A DNA stretch of 64,000 nucleotides from an uncultured Lachnospiraceae bacterium (GTDB lineage: Bacteria; Bacillota; Clostridia; Lachnospirales; Lachnospiraceae): the NCBI GenBank assembly GCA_947169385.1, contig CAMVPR010000005.1:26357-90356 (forward strand), read 5' to 3'. Positions 43,867 to 51,109 of the stretch are shown here, piece by piece. Under the pieces are notes generated by a model. The model was given only the letters and a program-made list of their open reading frames with translations. It had not been told where the DNA came from and did no database searches. Every line of letters begins with the position of its first letter. Position 1 is the first letter of the stretch. A program made the position numbers and the translations under genes.

Positions 43867-46224
43867 ATGAAGATTAGCATAATTACACCGTTTAATAAGG
43901 GTGTATCGTTTTTATCGGATTATTTTGAGTGCCTTAAGGCACAGACTTTTAAGAGTTTTGAGGTTGTATTGGCTCTTAACGGAATTGAACCGTCTGAGAA
44001 GGAAGAGGTAGACGTACTTATAGCTAAAGCGTCTGAAGACATGCAGGTTCAAGTTCTTAATACCGACAATGACGTAGCAACAGCGCGTAACGAGGCTATC
44101 AAGGCTGCTAAGGGAGAGTTTCTCTTCTTTATGGATGCGGATGACTATATCGAGGAGAATACTTTAGAACTTCTTCTAGAGGGACTTAAAGATACTAAGT
44201 ATTTAGATTTTACATTTGCCTCATGGAAAGTAAGTTATAACAGATATGGTGTCTACATGGGTGTTGAACGCGAGATGGACAGAGATAATGATGTGGAGGA
44301 CGATTCAGAAGACGGTGACGATGTAGTTGAAGTTAAGACAGAGTGGGATGACTATACACCGGGTATGAATCCGAGAGTTGAGAAGATTGTTAGGAAGCGT
44401 AGATACAAGCTTCATCCGGATTACAGAATCAAGACGGATGTCGATGAACTTCCTGATGATGAGGCTAAGAAGCAGCAGTATCAGGTTGGCGCAGCTGAGC
44501 AGCTTCTGATAAGGCAGGGTGGCCTTAAGACTATAAGTGTGTTGAGTATACTTATTAGGAAATCATATATCGAGAAGAATAAGTTAGAATTTGATACAGA
44601 GGCTTATCTTTATCAGGATCTTAGGTTTATGGTTAAGCTTATTGATTCCGGAGCGATAGGCAAGAGGATAGAAGAAGCTTATTATATCAAGCATCGTCAT
44701 AACGATCCTGTCACTCTTCCTAGTATCAATCAGATTAAGGATCCTGAGAGATTTAATTATTCAATTAAGGCGTATAAGAGAGCTAAAGAGGCGATTGATG
44801 AGAAGGGTGTCGCAAGATTTTATCTCGATCAAATCATATTGAATTATTATTGCCGTTACTATGTTACGAGAGCCAGAAGAAGTGAGAATGACTACTGGAG
44901 AAAAGAACGCTTCGAGGTGATGGGCGAGATATGCCGTGGATGTAGAAAGGATGTCAAGAAGGGTTACAGAAGCTCGGAACGCAATATGATAAGCGCATGT
45001 GAGAAGGGTGACCTAAAGAAAGTTCTTAGGCTTACGGCTGTCAAGCTAGGTAAGAAGAAGGCTAAAGGTATGATTAAGAACAGTCATACTTTCCCTAGAT
45101 ACCTCTACTATAACTTCTTTACCAAGAAGCCAATATTAGATAATGTTGTAATGTTTGAGACGTTCTTTGGCAAGTCATATTCTGACAGCCCTAAGTACAT
45201 ATATGAGTACCTGGTTGAGAACTATAAAGATAAGTATAAGTTCGTGTGGTCAGTTGACAATATGGGTGTCAAGGTTCCTTATGGAGCTAAGAGAGTTAAG
45301 AGATACAGCATCGCTTACATGTATTATTTGGCAAGGGCTAAGTATCAGGTGTTTAACGTAAGACAGCCACTAGGATATCGTAAACAGGAAGGTAACGTTT
45401 TCCTTGAGTGTTGGCACGGAACGCCGCTTAAGAGGCTTGTGTTTGATCAGGAAGAGGTTGCAAGTGCGGATCCAAGATATAAGTCAAGATTCTATAAACA
45501 CACTCTTGACTGGGACTACCTTATCTCACCTAATCCGTTTAGTACAGGTGCTTTTCAATCTGCATTTAGGGTACCTAAAGAGAAGATTATCGAGACCGGT
45601 TATCCGAGAAATGATGTCTTATATAAAGGCAACACTCCTGAGAATATTGCTTCTATCAAGGAGAGGCTTGGAATACCTAAGGATAAGAAGGTTATCCTCT
45701 ATGCTCCGACATGGAGAGATGATGATTATGTTGAGTCGGGCAAGTATAACTTTAAGCTTCCTTTAGATCTTGAAGATATGAGAAATAAGCTCTCAGATGA
45801 GTATGTAGTCGTCCTTAGAATGCATTATTATATAGCGAGTCAGATGGATGTGTCTGAATATGAGGGCTTTGCATTTGACGAGAGCAGTTACAGTGATATA
45901 TCAGATCTTTATCTTATTTCTGATATATTGATTACAGATTATTCATCAGTGTTCTTTGACTATGGTAATTTGAAACGCCCTGTGTTATTCTTTACTTATG
46001 ACTTAGAAAAGTACAGAGACATGCTTAGGGGATTTTATCTTGATATTGAGAAAGATGTTCCTGGACCTCTTCTCTACACTTCGGATGAGGTCACAGATGC
46101 TATTCTAAATATTGATGAGATTAGTAAGAAGTATGCTGACAGATACGACACATTTTATGAGAGATTTTGTAGTGTTGATGACGGCAATGCTGCTAAGAGA
46201 GTATGTGAGATTGTATTTAAATAA
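43867..46224 (+). CDS. Fusion of GT2 glycosyltransferase and CDP-glycerol (TagF-like) glycerophosphotransferase
   Basis: 785 residues. The first about 270 are a GT-A family 2 glycosyltransferase (SIITPFNKGVSFLSDYF, ATARNEAIKAAKGE, FMDADDY metal site at about 89-94). The last about 360 are a GT-B TagB/TagF-like polymerase: ECWHGTPLKRL, IIETGYPRND, LYAPTWRDDDY, and ITDYSSVFFDY. Such enzymes add glycerol-phosphate or ribitol-phosphate from CDP precursors. There is an acidic linker (about 145-170) and no membrane segment. I infer it builds a phosphate-containing glycan, either for flagellin or for a wall polymer. ATG 43867 is behind TTTGGAGGAC. Confidence 0.85.
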   Translation: MKISIITPFNKGVSFLSDYFECLKAQTFKSFEVVLALNGIEPSEKEEVDVLIAKASEDMQVQVLNTDNDVATARNEAIKAAKGEFLFFMDADDYIEENTLELLLEGLKDTKYLDFTFASWKVSYNRYGVYMGVEREMDRDNDVEDDSEDGDDVVEVKTEWDDYTPGMNPRVEKIVRKRRYKLHPDYRIKTDVDELPDDEAKKQQYQVGAAEQLLIRQGGLKTISVLSILIRKSYIEKNKLEFDTEAYLYQDLRFMVKLIDSGAIGKRIEEAYYIKHRHNDPVTLPSINQIKDPERFNYSIKAYKRAKEAIDEKGVARFYLDQIILNYYCRYYVTRARRSENDYWRKERFEVMGEICRGCRKDVKKGYRSSERNMISACEKGDLKKVLRLTAVKLGKKKAKGMIKNSHTFPRYLYYNFFTKKPILDNVVMFETFFGKSYSDSPKYIYEYLVENYKDKYKFVWSVDNMGVKVPYGAKRVKRYSIAYMYYLARAKYQVFNVRQPLGYRKQEGNVFLECWHGTPLKRLVFDQEEVASADPRYKSRFYKHTLDWDYLISPNPFSTGAFQSAFRVPKEKIIETGYPRNDVLYKGNTPENIASIKERLGIPKDKKVILYAPTWRDDDYVESGKYNFKLPLDLEDMRNKLSDEYVVVLRMHYYIASQMDVSEYEGFAFDESSYSDISDLYLISDILITDYSSVFFDYGNLKRPVLFFTYDLEKYRDMLRGFYLDIEKDVPGPLLYTSDEVTDAILNIDEISKKYADRYDTFYERFCSVDDGNAAKRVCEIVFK

Positions 46225-46238
46225 AAGGAAGGTAGATT

Positions 46239-47978
46239 ATGAGTATAATCGCTGTTAATCAGACTGGATATTTAAAAGGGAACAAGAAACAGGCTACTTA
46301 TGTTGATGAGACTAAATCAGGGGAAGGTCTTAGCTTCAATCTTGTTTCAAATGATGGCTCTGTTGTGTACGAAGGAACTACCAAGGTTATTGGAGATGAT
46401 AAAGATTCCGGAGATTATGTTCATCAGGTGGATTTTTCAGAGTATGACACTGATGGAACGTATAAGTTGGTTATAGGCTCCGACGAGTCGTATTCATTTG
46501 CAATAGGTGACAAGAGTATATATAAGACTTTGGTTAGAGATGTTTCTAATTATTTTTATCAGAATAGATGTAGTGAGGATATTCTTGAAGAGAGAATTAC
46601 GTCCGGAGATAAGAGTAAACTTAAACGTGCTGCCGGACATAAGCCGGATATAGCCAACACTATTGCTGTATGGAATTACAACGGTATTATGGAGACTAAG
46701 GATGTGTCTGGTGGCTGGTATGATGCCGGAGATCACGGCAAGTATACTGTGAACTCATCATTTTCATTGTGGTTTATGTTTAATGCCTTTGAGCTTGAGA
46801 AGGCTATGTTTAAGAAGACAGGCGTTAAAGGTATAATATTAGATAACTGTGAAATGTTCTATGAAGAGTGCAAATACGAGCTCGATCATCTTTCTAAGAT
46901 GCTTGTAAGTGAGGGTGCACATAAAGATATGGCTTACAGCAAGGTTCACGATAAGCATTGGACTCCGATAGGAACAGCACCTAGTGAGGATGAAGAGGAG
47001 CGTATACTTCTTCCGCCTACTACTGCGTCGACTTTGGATCTTAGTGCATGTTTTGCAATGGGAGCCAGGGTGTTCGCTGAGGAGGATGCAGAGTATAGTG
47101 ACTTCTTGCTTGATATTTCTAAGAGAGCATATGAAGCTGCTAAGAAGTTTCCTAATATGCTTGCACCAGTAGATTCTAGATTTGGTGGCGGTTCCTATGA
47201 CGATGATGATGTAAGAGACGAGTATTACTGGGCAGCTACAGAGCTTTATATTACTACCGGAGAGGAATATTACTTAAAGGATATGGAGAAGAATGATTAC
47301 TTCCTCGACATTCCGTTTAGGTTTATTAATTCAGAGAGTCCTGAGGTGTGCGGATGCTTTGACTGGGGTAATGTTGCTGCTAATGGTTCGTTAAGTCTTG
47401 TTCTTAGCGACAGGCTTGATGATGATAGATACTCAACTCTTAAATACAATGTGATTATGGCGGCTTCTAAGCTTTATGATTTGAGCAGGAAGCAGGGATA
47501 CGGTCAGCCTTTTGGACCAGAGTTCTTGAATGGAATTAAGGGTCCCGGTTATGCCTGGGGTTCTAATTCTTATGTATGTGAGAATTCCACAGTATTGCTT
47601 TATGCTTACTATATAACCAAGGATAAGCAGTATCTCAACGCAGCTATTTTAGGACTTAATTATCTGTTGGGATGTAATCCGCTTAATGTTTCTTATATTA
47701 CCGGATATGGAAGCAATGCAGTTAAGTATCCTCATCACCGTTTCTGGTCAGGACAGATTAGAGATGACAGACCTTTGGCGCCTGCCGGTGTAATGGTTGG
47801 TGGACCTAATTCCGGTATGCAGTGTGATTATGTTAAGAGCCTTGGTTGGGACGGCAAGACCATGCCACCTGCTAAGATGTATGTTGATCACATTAATGCA
47901 TTTTCTACAAATGAGTGCACAATCAACTGGAATGGTGCATTTCTTAATATGATTTTAGGAATAATGAGTTTGGTGTAA
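46239..47978 (+). CDS. Glycoside hydrolase family 9 (cellulase/cellodextrinase), apparently cytoplasmic
   Basis: 579 residues, ATG 46239 after AAAAGGAAGG. An N-terminal Ig-like domain (about 1-95; IIAVNQTGYLKGNKKQATY) precedes the (alpha/alpha)6 barrel of GH9. Catalytic motifs: GGWYDAGDHGKY (nucleophile Asp of DAGD, 162-165), HHRFWSG (499-505), and DHINAFSTNE with the acid Glu (about 559). There is no signal peptide, cellulose-binding domain or dockerin, so it most likely cleaves cellodextrins inside the cell. It follows the GT2-TagF gene by 14 bp and ends in a terminator, so it is co-transcribed with the glycosylation genes. Confidence 0.92.
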   Translation: MSIIAVNQTGYLKGNKKQATYVDETKSGEGLSFNLVSNDGSVVYEGTTKVIGDDKDSGDYVHQVDFSEYDTDGTYKLVIGSDESYSFAIGDKSIYKTLVRDVSNYFYQNRCSEDILEERITSGDKSKLKRAAGHKPDIANTIAVWNYNGIMETKDVSGGWYDAGDHGKYTVNSSFSLWFMFNAFELEKAMFKKTGVKGIILDNCEMFYEECKYELDHLSKMLVSEGAHKDMAYSKVHDKHWTPIGTAPSEDEEERILLPPTTASTLDLSACFAMGARVFAEEDAEYSDFLLDISKRAYEAAKKFPNMLAPVDSRFGGGSYDDDDVRDEYYWAATELYITTGEEYYLKDMEKNDYFLDIPFRFINSESPEVCGCFDWGNVAANGSLSLVLSDRLDDDRYSTLKYNVIMAASKLYDLSRKQGYGQPFGPEFLNGIKGPGYAWGSNSYVCENSTVLLYAYYITKDKQYLNAAILGLNYLLGCNPLNVSYITGYGSNAVKYPHHRFWSGQIRDDRPLAPAGVMVGGPNSGMQCDYVKSLGWDGKTMPPAKMYVDHINAFSTNECTINWNGAFLNMILGIMSLV

Positions 47979-48010
47979 TTTTTTTGTTTATAAATATAAG
48001 ATTTTTTGAG

Positions 48011-48039
48011 GGGAGAATCATTGATTCTCCCTTGTTTTT
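48011..48039 (+). terminator. Terminator after the GH9 gene
   Basis: Stem GGGAGAATC / GATTCTCCC with loop ATT, then TTGTTTTTG. It ends 12 nt before the DUF4186 gene, which therefore may rely on readthrough. Confidence 0.85.
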
Positions 48040-48051
48040 GGAGGCGGTTAA

Positions 48052-48420
48052 ATGTCGGTTTTTCCTGATAGGGTAAGGCTTTTCGAGAGGCTTTCTAAGT
48101 CTGCTTTTAGGAGTAGGTTTCATTTGTCTAAGAAAGATAAAGATTATGTAAATGATAAAGGGTACGACACAATCAGGAGTCATGCGAGAGATTTTGTGTC
48201 TAAGAGGCTAGCGCCTGCATTTCCTAAAAATGATGGAAAGCAGACTCCTATGAAAGGGCACCCGGTGTTTATCGGACAACATGCTACTGCCTGCTGTTGC
48301 AGAGGATGTCTTAGAAAATGGCATAATATTCCTGAGGGCAGGGAGCTAACGGAAGCCGAGCAGGAGTATGTTGTAGGAGTCTTGATGGATTGGATTATGA
48401 GTGAGATGGAGTTGACCTGA
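48052..48420 (+). CDS. DUF4186-family protein
   Basis: 122 residues, ATG 48052 behind TTGGAGGCGG. Features: a Phe/Arg-rich N-terminus (LFERLSKSAFRSRFHL), a central HPVFIGQHATACCCRGCLRKWHNIP with a Cys cluster that may bind metal, and an acidic end. This matches the DUF4186 type from memory; function unknown. No functional link to the preceding GH9 gene is visible. Confidence 0.8.
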   Translation: MSVFPDRVRLFERLSKSAFRSRFHLSKKDKDYVNDKGYDTIRSHARDFVSKRLAPAFPKNDGKQTPMKGHPVFIGQHATACCCRGCLRKWHNIPEGRELTEAEQEYVVGVLMDWIMSEMELT

Positions 48421-48478
48421 GAAATGATTAAAATATAAGTGGAATATGTAATCGTATGTAAAATCTATCTGTTAGCAT

Positions 48479-48628
48479 ATGGGCGAGGATAACGTATCAC
48501 GTGTGCCGGAGCTTAAGAAGTTTGAAGATATTAATGATTATAAGAATATTACTTCTACTATGGCGATGAGAGATACAAGATTACAGTATCCGGCTCACCC
48601 AGTGACGTCAATGCTGGCAAGAATATAG
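48479..48628 (+). pseudogene. 49-codon ORF or gene remnant followed by a terminator
   Basis: It starts at ATG and reads MGEDNVSRVPELKKFED..., ending ...PVTSMLARI. Its codon use is like a real gene, and a strong terminator follows 34 nt after the stop. No convincing ribosome binding site is upstream. Either a small peptide or what is left of a larger gene. It is too short for the ORF track. Confidence 0.3.
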
Positions 48629-48661
48629 CGGATAAGATAATAACGCTTTGCTTATGATTTT

Positions 48662-48687
48662 AGGCGGTCAGATTGACCGCCTTTTTT
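48662..48687 (+). terminator. Strong terminator after the 49-codon ORF
   Basis: Perfect 9-bp stem AGGCGGTCA / TGACCGCCT with loop GAT, then TTTTTGC. Confidence 0.9.
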
Positions 48688-48804
48688 GCGCGGCAAATAC
48701 CACTTTTGCGGTGGCAACAGATTGATTTATCCTTTGATATAATTATGGAGGTAAGATTAGTACTCCTTGTAACAAGGAGATCAATATCATAGGGAGGAAT
48801 CAAA

Positions 48805-49851
48805 ATGTATTACTTAAGAAAGATTTTAGTATTTGCGGTTGTACTTAGTTTATGTATTGGTGTGAGCGGCTGTGGAGGCACTAATAATGCTGCTGATCAG
48901 ATTGCTGCAAATGAAACTGAAGCACCGGTTACCACTGAGGAATTGGATGAGGAGTTTGAGAAGGACAAAGCGGATTTTGATGAAACAGTTACCGAGGCGA
49001 AAGATAGTATAGAAGAAAGTTTCGAAGAGATTCGTGACAAAGTTATTGATGAAATAACTGACGAAGAATATTGTAAAACAAATAGGAAGGATATTAAGAA
49101 AGTCTATAAGGAATATTCTAAATCCATAGATGAAATGGTTGAAGAATTGGATTATGGAGCAGCCTGTGAAAATATTACAAACTATGAAGAAGAGGATAGA
49201 GTTAAATATATTGACTATTTCTATGATATATTTGATGATTTAATCAATTCGGTATATGATGAAGCTTCGGATTGTTGCCAAGACATATATGACCATTGTG
49301 ACAGTTTGGTTGATGATTCTAAACTGGCATATAAAATGGAAAATGATTTTAACTCAGCAATGGAGAGCATGAATACAAAACACGAGGAAGTATCTGCCGA
49401 TTTAAGCTCTAAACACAGTCTTATCAGAAAAGAGTTCTTAAAAGGTAATTATGATGTCGATGAGATTTTGGCTGAAGTAGAAGAAGCAGAGGTGGAAGAA
49501 GAGGAGGAAGAGGCAACAACAGAAGTCAAGAAAAAGTCAACCAAGAAAAAGTCTAAAAAGAAGAAGTCAAGCGCCAACGGTGTAGATCCGGATTTAAAAG
49601 CATTTCTTGACGAGTACGAGAAAGTAATGGATGAGTATTGTAAGTTCATGAAGAAATATAATAATTCAAGTGATCAAGCGTCTATGATGATGGATTACTT
49701 AAACTATCTTGACAAATACTCTGAAATGGTTGAGAAACTAAATGAGTGGGATCAGAATGAAATGTCTGATGCTGACCTTAAATACTATCTTGATGTAACT
49801 AACAGAGTCAGTAAAAAACTGATAGACACAGGTGCTGCTATGGGACAGTAG
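48805..49851 (+). CDS. Acidic lipoprotein with DUF6591-like C-terminal domain
   Basis: 348 residues, ATG 48805 after AGGGAGGAATC. A signal peptide ends in a lipobox (VSGC, Cys about 23), so the protein is lipid-anchored outside the membrane. A long acidic coiled region follows. A Lys-rich linker (KKKSTKKKSKKKKSS, about 240-255) leads to a C-terminal helical domain (DPDLKAFLDEYEKVMDEYCKFMKKY) resembling DUF6591, assigned from memory. Function unknown; single gene. Confidence 0.8.
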   Translation: MYYLRKILVFAVVLSLCIGVSGCGGTNNAADQIAANETEAPVTTEELDEEFEKDKADFDETVTEAKDSIEESFEEIRDKVIDEITDEEYCKTNRKDIKKVYKEYSKSIDEMVEELDYGAACENITNYEEEDRVKYIDYFYDIFDDLINSVYDEASDCCQDIYDHCDSLVDDSKLAYKMENDFNSAMESMNTKHEEVSADLSSKHSLIRKEFLKGNYDVDEILAEVEEAEVEEEEEEATTEVKKKSTKKKSKKKKSSANGVDPDLKAFLDEYEKVMDEYCKFMKKYNNSSDQASMMMDYLNYLDKYSEMVEKLNEWDQNEMSDADLKYYLDVTNRVSKKLIDTGAAMGQ

Positions 49852-49862
49852 AATAATAATCA

Positions 49863-49982
49863 GATTCTTCGCTGCGCTCAGAATGACATGCTATATGTAA
49901 CCGTAGTGGCGAACACTGTTCGCTATATGAGGAGTACACTGTGCTCCGCTACTGGTTAACCATGTCATCCTGAGGAGCGGAA
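49863..49982. repeat. Palindromic (REP/MITE-like) element between convergent genes
   Basis: The 14-bp outer arms CTCAGAATGACATG (49877) and CATGTCATCCTGAG (49961) are inverted with one mismatch. Inside are GCGAACACTGTTCGC and a second hairpin GGAGTACACTGTGCTCC. It lies between the convergent lipoprotein and PIN-domain genes and may end both transcripts. Copies or fragments recur at about 51022, 58275, 60098 and 63730. Confidence 0.7.
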
Positions 49983-50939
49983 TTATATAAGCTTCTTAAT
50001 ATGGTTATACATCTTAAGACCTCTTTCAGAGCCATACTGATAAATAATCGCCTGATACACTTCTTGCTTTCTGTTCTTCTTGGAATAGTTGGCGATTACG
50101 GTATCTAAGACAAATGTTGCCGCATCTTTAGAATAATTGGCATCATGCATTGTCCTGATAATCTTGTCTGATAACTCTTTCTTAGGGTCTTGTTTAGGCG
50201 TCTTTTTCTTAGGAGTAACGTATTTATTCAATATAGGTTTAGCAATCTTATAAATATCTGCAAAGTTGCTAAATCGCGTGGTAAGCTCGTTGTGAAACTT
50301 ACTAAACATATCTTTATCACCATAATAGGCTATTGCCAACATGGCAATAGTCTTGATATCTTCGTCTTTATAACGCGCTCTTTGAAGTGTTGACCTAAGT
50401 TCTTCAACTAACTTGTTCATCTTGGACTCGGCCGTGTTAGTAGTCGTGGCCTGGGGTGCCTGACTTGAAGCAGGTGCCTTCTTAGGTTGAGGAGGATTCG
50501 CAGTCTTCTTGGTTGCAGACTTCTTCTCTGCTTTAGGCTTGGTTACCTTCTTCTCTGCCTTAGGAGGCTGAACTCTGATGTGACTCGTTCTTGTAGCCTT
50601 GATATGACCGATAGAATTCCAAAAGTTGATAACATTATCGTAGTCGGTATCGTTGCTTACGATAATTACAGTACATTGATCCTGCTTAACAGAGTTAATT
50701 CCGGCAAGATATCCTACATAAGAGCATATATGCATATCTGCTGATTGGTCTCCTGCAGGAACTTCAGTCATCTTAATCTCGGCTTTACCGTTCGAAATGA
50801 TGGACATATCGACGTTGGTTCCATTCTTGGTAAAGAAAATGTTAACGTGATCTGTGCTGCCTAATTGGTCGTAGCCATGAAGACCGTCTGAATGAACATT
50901 TTCATAATCTATTAAATAATAAGTCTTTATAATAATCAC
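49983..50939 (-). CDS. PIN-like nuclease-domain protein
   Basis: 318 residues on the minus strand. The N-terminal domain (about 1-125) looks like a PIN/NYN ribonuclease fold: YYLIDYENVHSDGL with the first acidic pair, a conserved NVDMSI/PAGDQSADMH segment, and VIIVSNDTDYDNVI with the last Asp. Next is a Lys/Pro/Ala-rich linker (about 125-180), then a helical C-terminal repeat region (180-318). The start is uncertain. GTG 50939 overlaps the only Shine-Dalgarno-like sequence (GAGGGTGAT), and the next in-frame codons are ATT/ATA, so initiation at a rare codon is possible. Confidence 0.75.
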   Translation of the reverse strand: MIIIKTYYLIDYENVHSDGLHGYDQLGSTDHVNIFFTKNGTNVDMSIISNGKAEIKMTEVPAGDQSADMHICSYVGYLAGINSVKQDQCTVIIVSNDTDYDNVINFWNSIGHIKATRTSHIRVQPPKAEKKVTKPKAEKKSATKKTANPPQPKKAPASSQAPQATTTNTAESKMNKLVEELRSTLQRARYKDEDIKTIAMLAIAYYGDKDMFSKFHNELTTRFSNFADIYKIAKPILNKYVTPKKKTPKQDPKKELSDKIIRTMHDANYSKDAATFVLDTVIANYSKKNRKQEVYQAIIYQYGSERGLKMYNHIKKLI

Positions 50940-50960
50940 CCTCTAAAATAATATGTATTC

Positions 50961-50988
50961 ATTATAATATATCATCAAGATAATGCAA
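50961..50988 (-). promoter_or_regulatory. Sigma-A-type promoter for the PIN-domain gene
   Basis: Read on the minus strand: TTGCAT, 16-nt spacer, TATAAT, about 22-25 nt upstream of the proposed start. The leader would be very short. Confidence 0.7.
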
Positions 50989-51021
50989 GTATCAAGGCAA
51001 TAAAACCACAGGGGCGGTCCA

Positions 51022-51038
51022 CTCAGAATGACATGCTA
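51022..51038. repeat. Fragment of the palindromic repeat
   Basis: CTCAGAATGACATGCTA is identical to 17 bases at 49877-49893. It follows a CCACAGG-type stretch (51006-51012) like that at 63824-63848. Confidence 0.65.
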
Positions 51039-51045
51039 AAACCAA

Positions 51046-51074
51046 TTGAGATTATTTATAATGTATGTTAGATT
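51046..51074 (+). promoter_or_regulatory. Possible promoter for the GH3 gene
   Basis: TTGAGA, 17-nt spacer, TAGATT, 36 nt upstream of the start codon. Confidence 0.5.
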
Positions 51075-51109
51075 AATAAGAGTAAGGTGGTTACTATAAG
51101 GAGGTTACT

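Larger units (their letters stand above)
48421..48804 (+). other. 384-bp gap between DUF4186 and the lipoprotein gene
   Basis: Contains a 49-codon reading frame (listed below), a strong terminator (48662-48687), and TATAAT at 48738 preceded by TTGA (extended -10) 67 nt before the lipoprotein gene. No good -35 was found for the last. Nothing else was recognised. Confidence 0.5.
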
